DNA of 64,000 bases from Maniola hyperantus (lineage: Eukaryota > Arthropoda > Insecta > Lepidoptera > Nymphalidae). The stretch lies in NCBI RefSeq assembly GCF_902806685.2, contig NC_048539.1, forward strand, positions 8,444,501 to 8,508,500, read 5' to 3'. Position 1 is the stretch's first letter. The number at the start of each line of letters is the position of its first letter. A program made the position numbers and the translations under genes. The notes below the pieces were generated by a model. That model saw only the letters and a program-made list of their open reading frames with translations, was not told where the DNA came from and did not search any database. Below, one piece after another: positions 1-11,900 of this stretch.

Positions 1-1647
1 CAGACGTACCTACGTCGGCAAAAAGTATATTTCAAAAACACTGAAAAAACGTTAAAATAATTCACTTATAATATTCCCTTCTTTGGTCTAGCACCGACTT
101 TAAATGTACTACCTACCTGCAAAATAAGTTTTGATGTTTTGTTCATTGGTTTACAGAATTGTCTTCACAATAATTTAAAAAACTTAGGTATGTCGGTGTT
201 TTTAAAATCGTTTCAATTTTTCAAATTTCTAACTTTTCTTTCAAATGACGATGCTCTTTGTTGAAAGTGTCGAAATTACGACCTGAGAATATTTAAGGCG
301 AAACGGGATTGAAGTTGTACACGGAACACGGATGCTCTATTTACGATCGCGCGTGGGGCAAAATCATAGAGCAGAAACAAATTGTTTCTGCTCCATGGGC
401 AAAATACTGGAAACGCGTTGCAGCCTGCAGGCGCCGGGAGCGGTAGTCTGGGCCGCCCGAGCGCTTTGTTGCACGCTTTTTATAATAATATTTTTATTTA
501 AAATTCTCTTTTACCATAAAATAATACCGTAATCCCTTAGTGTATTAAACGTTGAACGTGAATACGAAATTTTATTGAAATTTGTTTTATGTCAATCGAA
601 TAAAACTGGTTTTTCTCCTAATTGTTGTGTAAAAAATGCGTATTTTGGGGAAATTTCGCGATTTTTTTGTATCGAGCCAAACTGTGCAAATTGGATTTTG
701 GCTCTCGTAATTCACTAAAGAATATCTTTAATTTTTATAATATTAAAAAATAAATTAACAAATATTTTATAGTTTTTGAGGCCAAAACTTGATTCTTTGA
801 ACATCCAAAATGTGTCTCAACACCGCTTTTGGGACGCATATCGCCTTTCAGGTACAGCTGAATGATCGCATTGCTCCGCAAAGACATTTCAATAAATAGC
901 GTCTCTTGTTACGACGTAATAAAGTGCAATTCAGTTCGCACAGCGTTGCGGCGTATTTAACCTTTCTGTTGGGTACATTGAAGTATTCCCTATATATCGC
1001 TCGGGTCACATGACCATGTGAGCCCGGCTCTATGTAGGAGACAAGAGTACGTAGGTACTACGTTTCAACGAAGAACATTGCCACCGCCACTAGTGCTCTG
1101 TCAATGACTATGAACTCGCAGTTGCACACGACACGCAAACACCATTGTAGTCTGCAGTAGTTAGGTACTTACTCGTGATATCTACTCATGTGTTTACTTT
1201 ATGCGGTAGAAGTTGATAGGTGACGTCACGATTGTATTGATCGCGGAGGGCTAGGTCACTTACCTTCCTACGACCTTCCTATTGTTTGTAGAGTCGACCG
1301 CCAAACATAAATGTTTAGTTTTATTTCAAGTATATTTTTCTTTTTTGAAAACTCAGTATTTAAGATTAAGTGTTCAGTAAAAAATTGTAAGAGATTTTAA
1401 ATAAGACCGATAAATTGATTTCCATCAGCAAGATATAGGTATGCTAACAGTCAGTATGCGAATTGTCAAAAATGAAATAAAATTATTAATTTAAATGAAG
1501 GTAGTTTAATAAAATCGATATTTCACTCATTCGATGTCATACGATCTGTTGCTGAGAGGATATCTGCAGGGAATTTGCATAAATACGGGTGTTTTGAAGG
1601 TTTTGTTTGAGTCTCCTTCCGAGATTCCGGGGTGATTATTGAATACT
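1..1647. other. ABCC intron, no coding exon seen
   Basis: Upstream of the first visible ABCC exon. I looked for the NBD1 Walker A and TMD1 exons on both strands and found none, so they lie left of the window. The sequence is AT-rich with short open frames that do not resemble known proteins. Confidence 0.6.
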
Positions 1648-2024
1648 AGCTGATGCCCGCGACTTCGTTCGCGTGGAGTTAGGTTTTTAAAACTCCCGTG
1701 GGAACTCTTTGATTTTCCGGGATAAAAAGTAGCCTATGTCACTCTCCAGGTCTTTGACTATACCCATGCAAAAAATCAGGTCGATCCGTTGCTCTGTTGC
1801 GACGTGATTGAAGGACAAACCAATAAACCAACAAACAAACACACTTTCGCATTTATAATTAGGGTACTGATTTTTGTTGAACTTGATAATTGGATGTAGC
1901 GATAGCAATCGCGCTCTGATTAATTAATTTATTTTACCATTAGTTTTTTTAGATTAAAACTCTCCTCTACGGGGATTTTTAAAAACCTAAATCCACGTGG
2001 GCGAAGCCGCGGGCATCATCTAGT
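1648..2024. repeat. Interspersed repeat, CGCGACTTCGT type
   Basis: It begins ACTAGCTGATGCCCGCGACT and ends with the reverse of the same motif (CCGCGGGCATCATCTAG), with a TTTTCCGGGATAAAAAGTAG body. The same family recurs at many loci here. It resembles the abundant lepidopteran Lep1/Helitron-like repeats; the class assignment is from memory, not a search. Confidence 0.6.
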
Positions 2025-2171
2025 TACTTTCTTCTAATTTTTACAACTATGGTGGGCAAAAAGGGCCAATCTCCCACCTCCTTTAAACGTTTAGACCCAT
2101 TTTAACGTTTTCGATCCACTACAAGTTATAACAAATGTTCAGAACCATTTTAACATTTATGTTTTGCATAG

Positions 2172-2309
2172 GTGGTAGCAGCGTGCGCGTTAGTCCGTGA
2201 CTTCGAGCAGTTGCCGGACGGAGATTCCACGTTGGTGGGCGAACGCGGCATCAGCCTCAGTGGCGGCCAGCGAGCGCGCATCGGCCTCGCACGCGCTTGC
2301 TACCGACAT
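2172..2309 (+). CDS. ABCC4: ABCC exon: NBD1 ABC signature
   Basis: The exon follows an AG at 2170-2171 and ends before GTAAGA; phase 0 at both ends, 46 codons. It reads VVAACALVRDFEQLP, then GERGISLSGGQRARIGLARA, the C-loop of NBD1. Its 3' 117 bp and the start of the next intron recur three more times downstream (2341, 2488, 2636). Confidence 0.92.
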
Positions 2310-5300
2310 GTAAGAATCCTCTCTCTCTACATCATATTCAGTCCGGGACTTCGAGCAGTTGCCGGACGGAGATTCCACGTTGGTGGGTGAACGCGGCATC
2401 AGCCTCGTGGCGGCCAGCGAGCGTGCATCGGCCTCGCACGCGCTTGCTACCGACATATAAGAATCCTCTCTCTCTACATCATATTCAATCCGGGACTTCG
2501 AGCAGTTGCCGGACGGAGATTCCACGTTGGTGGGCGAACGCGGCATCAAGCTCAGTGGCGGCCAGCGAGCGCGCATCGGCCTCGCACGTGCTTGCTACCG
2601 ACATGTAAGAATCCTCTCTCTCTACAACATATTCAGTCCGAGACTTCGAGCAGTTGCCGGACGGAGATTCCACGTTGGTGGGCGAACGCGGCATCAGGCT
2701 CAGTGGCGGCCAGCGAGCGCGCATCGGCTTTGCACGTAGACAATGCAGTTTTGAGGAGGAAATATTCCAAGTGGTGCACTAAGGAAGTACTTATTTTGAG
2801 AAATTCCAACGGGATTTTATAAAATCTATAAAAATCTTAAATCCATGCGGACAAATCACGGGAATAAGCTAATAAGATTCAGACTGTGTACCTATATTAG
2901 TAAAAAATAAAAATCAACAACCTAAAATTAAAAACCAACAAAAAAATTCTTAGCCTTAGCCTCATTGGTATGTTATGCCTACTTGTAGCACATATATTGT
3001 AGCTTGTAGTAGGTATGTATTTATTTTCCTTATTGAACTTGTAGCTACTAAGTAGGTATTTAACATACGAGTAGGTATAATTTATCTATTGTCATGGTCA
3101 TCGGCCCGTAAGATGATGTGCAAAGAATCTTTGTTCTGTTGCCGTAGTTATACGCTCAATTAAACATTGCTGAGAAATAATAATAATAGCAGGTATAATT
3201 AAGAGGAGTCTCTCCTGAGCGCAGCCCTTACAAACGAAATTTGATTACATATTTTAATAGTACACATAGTTGACCCGCCTTGGCTTTGCACGAGTGGAAT
3301 TTGTCAAAAATGAGGGAAGTGGAACTTCCAAAAATCCAGAAACATACATTTCTTTAATTTTAACCAAAATCCCACATAAATACCAATTTTCAGGACTATT
3401 ACGATAAGACAGCATTTCATATTATCTTAATTGGACTAGTTTTGCTGTGGCGATTGAAGTACTTGCATATTTCTTTATTTTTAACCAAAATCCCAAATGC
3501 CGTACCTACTAAGTACCTATCTACCGTAGCAAACGTACTGTATGCCTATCGGATTCAGAGAAATCCGAGAATCCGAGTGTAACAAAATGAACATTTTTTT
3601 AAAAATAAAAAGTAGGTATGATAAGATTTTGAGATAACTTTCAATATCGGTATCTACAAAGACAATTTGGAGAAATCTGTCTTTGATATCAATTCTACAT
3701 AGATAACATAGACTTAAAGATAACTTCATTGCAAAGTTAAAGGCACCGTCACAATATAATAGGCTTGTTCCCGCGACTTTGTCCGCGTGGACTACACAAA
3801 TTTCAAACCCCTATTTTACCCCCTTAGCGGTTGTATTTTCAAAAATCCTTTCTTAGTGGGTGTCTACGTCGTAATAGTTATCAGCATGCCAAATTTCAGC
3901 CCGATCCGTCCAGTCGTTTGATCTGTGCGTTGATAGATCAGTCAGTCAGTCAGTCAGTCACCTTTTCCTTTTATAAACATTAGAAGATAAAAGATAACAA
4001 AGTAAACACTACTCTTACTTAGTATTACAAGAAAAAAAAGAAAACTTAAGAAAACATTGCCGTTATTTTAGTGTTTATGTGACATTTTTCAAATATTCGT
4101 TCATGTTAGAACAAAACTACGTCATAGGTACGTGCGTCACTAATCGATCGATGCACTAATGCGCGGCCGCAGCGCGGGCGAGCGCTAAAGACAATTATAC
4201 ACTTGTCCCGGCTGACTGACGGATCTATCGACGCTAAACCGCTTGAGTTAGAAATTTGTAATAGGGTATGTAGTGAATGTACCTAGGTTCCTTTTACGAC
4301 ATCGCGGCGGCGGCGCGCGGCGCCCACTGAGTGTACTATTGTGTATTCTGACTTCTGAGCCTAAAGAAAGGATTTGTGGAAATTCGATGCCTAAGTTATA
4401 ACTAATTCATCTAAGATATTACATATTATTACTTATCCCTAACTTAAGGGCTAAAAAATAGTCTCTCCGCCAAGGTAGAAGATTTAGAGAATCGTATGTC
4501 CGATGCTGAATTAAAATTATCCCAAATGAGCGATCTACAGTCAGAAGTGGACGAACTTAAATCGAAGGTCGCCAGTATGATGGAGTCTAATCTGAAGAAT
4601 GATCAATGGGTTCGTCGATCTAATATACAAATTAACGGTATTCCGTCCAGAAAGGACGAGGATCTTATTAAAGTTATAAAAGACTTGGCCGATATGAGCG
4701 GTTACTCATTAGACACATCAAGAGACATTGACTTCGTCACTCGCATTGCTATTAGAAATGACGTAGACACTTCATATCCGAAGCCTATTATACTGAAATT
4801 ATTATCAAGGTATAAAAAAGACGATTTTTTGTCTTGTTTGCGCCGTTTGAAGGACTTGAAAGCATCAGATGTAGGATTCCCCGGTAATCAGGCTCGTATC
4901 TATATAAATGATCACTTATCGAGCTATAACAAAATGCTTTTGCAGAAAGCCAAAGCCTTGGCAAAAGAAAAAAAGTATGATTATTGCTGGGTGCGCAACT
5001 GTACGGTCATGGTTCGTCAAAACGAGAAATCAAAAATCATACACATAACCTCGGAAGAATCTCTAAAAAAAATAGTTTAAGTAATAACTACATGTTTTTG
5101 TACTTTCATAGAAGTCATATAGTGCATATTATTATCACAATTATAATAGAAGCCTTTAAGAAATATTTCTTTGATCAACTAAGGTTAGTTACGTTTATCC
5201 ACTCATTAAATCTACTGACATCTAACTATGTATTAAACTTACTTTTTATAAAGCATCATAGAAACCGGAAAATGTTTGCGACACCTGAACATTCGTTTAG

Positions 5301-8300
5301 CTTCCTTTTGTTTGCAGACCAGTATTGCGAGAAACGGGGTAATGGATATTTACGTCAAAGCGCACTGTTTATTGCGTACTTAGTGAGAGCCTACTCACTC
5401 GGTGACGTTTCTTGCAGAGCAATGTATAACAACTTAACCGAACTGATCATATATTGTGTACTTTATGTTTATGATGTATTTGTTTCGAAAAATGATTGTA
5501 ACTTGAAGTCACTAAGCATAAATATATTTTTAAGGTCGTTATTTCATGAAGTTATTAATTGTAATAAGGATTTATCTGTAAGATTGGTTTTAGTCTCGTC
5601 AAATTATTATATAATTATCACTATAAAAATAAAAAACGACGTTAAAATATATTGTTACAATGGAATTAAATCCTTAATAGCAAGTGTTATGGGGTACATA
5701 TTATCCGAACCGATATTTTTAAGAATAAATTACAAAGTCACTAATGGTCGTGTGTTGAGTCATAGCTTTATAATATCAAATGAAGCTTACGTAATATTAA
5801 CAATTAATATAAGACCTAAATTGCAGCCCTGTTAATTAGTGTTTACTATCAGAATGTCCGTGGGTTACGGACAAAAACTACTGGATTCTTTAAAGCTATT
5901 TTGCAACATGACTATGACGTTATATGTTTGAGCGAAACTTGGCTGTTGCCGGGAATTAATGACGGTGAATTATTTGACTCGCGCTATAACGTGTACCGTA
6001 CTGATCGAGACTATGAACGCTTAGGAATGAAGATGGGAGGCGGTACACTAATTGCGGTACACCGTACTCTTACCACTAACATTTCAAATATTCGGCCGTT
6101 ACCAATATTTGCAGATGCAGAGATTACGCAAATAAATATATCATTATGTCGTGGCTCAACTACTAAAAATCTTCGTTTATTTTGTTGTTACTTCCCACAA
6201 AATGCACATCAGGTATGGTCTCAGATGCAATTCTTCGAATATTTATCAGATTTACACATTGAAAATCCAAATGATGTATATTTGGTGGTGGGTGACTTTA
6301 ATATCAGAAATGCTGTATGGGAACCTAATCCTGACGATTTACATAATTTTGTCATTTTGAATCCAAATATTGACCAATTGACAACACAGCTTTCTTCATT
6401 TTTGTCCTTCACCGGATGGTCGCAATTTAACTGCATAAGTAACATGAATAATAGATATTTAGACTTAGTCATATCCAGCTCCCCCTGCTCAGTATCAAGG
6501 TCGGAACCTTTATCCCTCCCTGAAGATAATCATCATCCAGCTTTCAATGTAAATATCAACGTGAACTATTTGCAGCCTAGTTTACGACCTCCTCCCCGTC
6601 TTGTGCGTCGATATCATACTGCCGATTATAGTACCATTAATGTTGAACTAGCAAAAATCGATTGGGTCGAATGCTTCAGCGGTAAAAATGTGGACGCAGC
6701 GGTGACTGAATTTTACATGATAGTTAACTCAATAATTGATAAATTTATCCCCTCTAGACTCGTTATAAATAGTTCTAGATATCCTATCTGGTACTCACGC
6801 CCTTTGATAAAACTGGTTCATAAAAAACTAAGAATACATAAAAAATGGAAGATATATGGCAGACAATGCGATTATATTTTGTTTTCAGATTTACGGCGTG
6901 AGTTTAAAAACCTAGAGGCGTCTTGTTATAGTGCGTATATTGCGCGCGCTGAAGCTAATATATTAACTGCTAATTCTAAATGCTTTTGGTCGTTTGTACA
7001 GTCGAAACAAAACATTAATAGCATACCGGATAGCTTGTACCTGGACGATGAGATTGCCCAAGAAGGGCAACGAATAGCTGATCTATTCAATAAGTTTTTT
7101 GAATCAGTTTTTCAAAAACCATCATACTCAACGTTGAACATTGACGTACTTGTACCTCCACAAGCTCTCATTGGACATGTAGATTTTAATTATAAAACGG
7201 TTGAAAAATACTTGTCAGCTTTAAATACGACTAAAGGCAGTGGCCCCGACGGCTTGCATCCCATACTTCTTAAAAGATGTAGCAAGCAATTAGCCATTCC
7301 TTTAACTCTTTTGTTCCGATTGTCACTGAGCTCTGGTGTTTTACCAAAAACGTGGAAACGTTCAATTGTTGTACCTATCCACAAAAATGGAGATAAACAC
7401 AACATACGTAATTACCGGGGTATTTCCAAGCTATCAGTTATTCCTAAACTTTTCGAAAAGATTATTTACGATTCACTATTCCCTGCAGTACGGCCACTTT
7501 TAACACCATCACAACATGGGTTTATAAACAAAAGGTCTACAGAAACTAATCTTTGCGAATTACTTGACGTGACTTTGGATTCAATGGACAAAGGTTTTCA
7601 GGTTGACGCCGTGTATACCGATTACTCTAAAGCATTTGATAAAATTTCACACGAGATATTAATAATGAAGCTAGTAGCGATTGGTATACACGGTGACCTC
7701 TTGAGATGGCTCACATCGTATTTAAGGGAGCGAACCCAGGCGGTTGCTATTAAGGGTTTCACAACTACATTTGTCCCCATCACTTCCGGTGTACCTCAGG
7801 GCTCGCACCTTGGGCCATTGCTCTTTAATATCTTTATAAATGACGTCGTAAAATATGTTAAACATTGTAATATACTATTATATGCTGACGACACCAAAAT
7901 TTTTAAAGTTATTAGAACGGTAAAAGACTGCCAAGACCTGCAGGAAGATTTAGATCGGATTAGTCAATATTGTACAAATAATGGTTTAGAGATGAATGTA
8001 GATAAATGTTGCACTATTACCTTTACAAGGAAAAAGAATTGGATTTACCATAATTATTACTTATTTGAAAAACTGGTACGCAGAGTCAATGAGGTGCGAG
8101 ACCTAGGGGTTCAGCTGGATAGTCGACTATTATTTGATTCACATTTAACTAAAATTAGAAATAGAGCGTATAAGATGTTAGGATTTATTCTCCGTCAGTC
8201 AGTTGATTTCAAAAATCCAAATACCCTCGTCTTGCTTTTTAATTCATTTGTAAGATCTCATTTAGAACATGCTTCTACTGCGTGGAATCCACAGTACGCT

Positions 8301-8891
8301 GTTTATGTCAATATGCTAGAATCCATTCAACGTAAATTTTTAAAATGTTTAAGTAAGAGATTTAATTCCTTTAGTATCACTGAATTAATCTCTTTAGAGC
8401 TCAGGAGGGAACACAAGGATCAAATCTTCTTGTATAAAATTGTAAATGGTCTTATTGACTCCCCTTATTTACTAAGTAAAATAACGTACTCTGTACCGCG
8501 ATTGTCCAGACGGAATGTAAAAACCTTTAGTCTTCCACATATTAACACGAACTATGGCCATAATAGATTTTTAGTGAGGACATGCGATATATACAATAAG
8601 AAATATGTACAATTAGATCATTTTCAACACAAATTTGGTAAATTTTTAGCTGAAATAAAAAAGTTTAAATAATTATATGTAGGTTTAGCACGATTAGAAT
8701 TATATACTTTATTTGTAACCACTTCATAACAAACTAACTTATTATAATTTAATTTAATGTAATTACTAACCTAACTAACTCCTGCACAAAATTAAATAGA
8801 TATAATGTAAATGAGTGAACACTTAATAGGCATATGTACAAACTAGAAATAAGTAGCTAAGTAAAAATGTAAAAGCTGTTTGTGTTCCATA

Positions 8892-8965
<74 letters not shown>

Positions 8966-11900
8966 TACCTAACCATAACCAATAACGGAAATTTAAAACT
9001 TTAAAAAATCTTATTCAACGAGCTTTTACTCTCACTTTTCACCTTCAGTAAAACTTGCGGTCAACATAAGTTTTACAATTTATGGCATCAAAAGTCTTCG
9101 TTTGTACTAACAGGCAGACATTTACCTCCTGGATGACCCGCTGTCGGCAGTGGACACGCACGTCGGCAAGCACTTGGTGACAGAATGTGTAATGGGACTT
9201 CTTCGACACGCCACACGCATCCTTGTCACGCATCAGCTGCATCATCTCAAAACTGCCGACAAAGTCATTATACTAAGGAATGTAAGTTTTTTATGTGTAA
9301 CGTAATTAGAGATCCTTCTCACGTCCTTCTTGTTTACGAGTTCGCAGAAATTTTAAAATTTCATTTACACTTCAGCCGTGTATGAGTGTTGACACCTAGA
9401 TACCTATTAGTTTTAAGCAAAGTCCCCGTATCTCTCACGGGTATCACATTGTAGTTTTGGTGTCTATAGGTACATATCGGTTATAATTATAACCATTGAT
9501 GTTGGAAGAGGCAGCCCTAAATTCTAGGGTCATCATAACCTAGGATTGCTCGGATGTGAGGGACATTTTCAACCAGCTTGTATAGCGAACAAACGGAGCA
9601 AACATAGTGTTAAATCAAATTTACTAATTACCGCCACCCACCAGAAGAACTGGAGTAAATAAGCTCTTTGAAAAATCCCTTATCGTAGTTTTGAGTAGTG
9701 GGTAATACCTACTAGGTGGAAGCTGCAACCACAGTGACATTGGTTCCGTTAAGTAAGAGAAATTACCTGGACGTTTCGTTTCGTTGATGAAGTTCGCTCC
9801 TACGAAAACATTGTAAATTTGAATTGTAATTTATTTATTTTTTATAGGTATACCTAGGTATATATTTTATTATTTTACCTTATGTATTTAAACATTAATA
9901 AAAAAATAATATAGTTAACATTAACTTGAAAAGTTACATTAAAACCTCATTTAAATTTGAAAATTGTAATATTTAAAAAATATTTAAATAATATAATATT
10001 TTTTATAGTATTGCACGCCACAAAGTGGCAAACTGTTAGAACTTTTAAAATAAGTACAACACCTAAACACAGTTAATGCAATAAAATTTATTCTATTCTA
10101 TTCTATAATTTTATAATAACTAATGTAATAAATAAAGTGCCAAGAATGTGAACAACCCGGAGCAATTAATATAAAAATTATGAATTGCAGAAGCCACTAT
10201 TAATATCCGACAAATATCTAATATATTATTGTTAACATCATCTTTAATCAAGTTTTTTTAGTTTTTACCCAATTAACTACAATCATAAAGCTTAGCAATA
10301 TTTTGATGAGGAATCTAAGTAGGTATATTTTGCTAACATAATTAATATTTCTTGATTTATAAATAGATAGGTTGGTAGAAACATTATGTAGGTATATTAC
10401 GCGACAGGTCAAGACCGCAATCGGGGAGGAAACGCCCCGCACGCCCGCACAGCCCCCGCGCTAACCCGGTGCGGGCGAGCGCGGGTGATGTGCGGGTGTG
10501 CGGGGCGTCCCACCGCCTCATTTCCCGATTGCCTCCTTAACCTGTCGCGACTCGCGTTGCGTTGTGCAAACTGTACCTACCTATAGTCCGCAACAGGTCG
10601 AGATGCCAATCGGGGTATGAGGCGGGGGTGCGCCCCGCACACGCGCACGTCACTCGCGCTCGCCTGACCGAGTTAGCGCGGGGGCTGTGAAGGTGTGCGG
10701 GGCGTTCCCACCCCGGTTGCCAAATACCATCTCAACCTGTCGCGTACTATACCTGCCTACATATCAAAATTCATGAAACACATACATACATACATTGAAA
10801 ATTGATGAAAATTGACAATTTTTCCTCACTTAGCTCCGAAACTATCAGAGCCTAAGATATTGAAAAAGATACAGAAACTAGTTCTTCACTTACCTATACC
10901 TATAGATTACCTACAGGAAAACCTATAGTCTATATTCTTAGTCTTAAAATAACATGGTACCTACCTGTCTAAACCGTTCAATATTGAGGGTAGGTTGCCT
11001 ACAAGCTACATAATCATTGTACGGAATATGTATGTGAATATGGAGATCTGGGTTTAAATTAAACACAGATAACGAGAATAAAATCGCACTAAACAAATAG
11101 TGTATAGTACAGCAATGCAAGTTGTATTTACTCTGAAAAACATAATCTTGATAACACAAATTGCTTTGTACATAAAACTTGGATTGTCTTAACGATTAGG
11201 TATAGTACGCGACAGGTTGAAATGGCAATCGGGGACGGAACGCCTCGTACACCCGCACAGCCCCCGCGCTAACCCTGTGCGGGCGAGCGCGTATGACGTG
11301 CGGGTGTGCGGGGCGTCCCCCCACCTCATATCCCGATTGCCATTTCAACCTGTCGCGGACTGTAGATACCTATAAATATTTATTAGGTATATCTAAGCTG
11401 TTTATTGGGGCTTTGAGGTTAAGTATATAATTTACATTAAGTCTTTAACAACATGAAAATCTTTTATCATTATTTAGTTTAGATTAAAGCAATACGTCCT
11501 CCAGACTCCAAATCACGTAGGTACCTGTAGGGTAGATTGTTAGAAAATTATTAGTTATCTTGTATCTACCCTCATATAAATTCATATGCCTAGGCAAAGA
11601 ACTTCTAGTAGACTACAATAAAGTACAGCACCCGGCAGGAGATATTGTACATCGACCTCTAGACAGAGATTGCGGTTTCGTAGAGCGATGTCTCTGTCGT
11701 TGAGACCAAAAAAACGTCACATAGGTATGAGTGGCAGAGACAACGCTCTACGAAGCCAAAATCTCTATCTTAAGGTCGATGAACAATATTTCCTGCCGGC
11801 TACTGTAAATGCGACTCGCACTTCAACCATATTTTATGAGGATAGTAGGTCTGTACCTATACGTATAAGAAAAACGTGGTTGCACACATAGACATATAAA

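Larger units (their letters stand above)
4447..8963 (+). mobile_element. Jockey/CR1-type non-LTR retrotransposon (LINE) with poly(A) tail
   Basis: Two coding regions in LINE order (ORF1 4448-5080, endonuclease/RT ORF2 5820-8672), then about 220 bp of 3' UTR and an uninterrupted run of about 70 A at 8894-8963. It lies in sense orientation inside an ABCC intron. The left end is uncertain. The ORF1 frame is already open at the first bases, so the copy is probably 5'-truncated. A short shared AACTTA occurs at both ends but is too short to prove a target duplication. The long pure A tail suggests recent insertion. Confidence 0.88.

Noticed and set aside
2190..2724. Open frames of 75-128 codons on both strands
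   Set aside because: They are mirror readings of the tandem exon repeat; their amino-acid repeats follow the 148-bp unit.
4984..5835. 283-codon frame between LINE ORF1 and ORF2
   Set aside because: Overlaps ORF1 in another phase, has no known motif and a composition expected from AT-rich DNA; kept only as a remark.
4441..8970. AACTTA as the LINE target duplication
   Set aside because: Only six bases and low complexity in AT-rich DNA; not strong enough to fix the left end.
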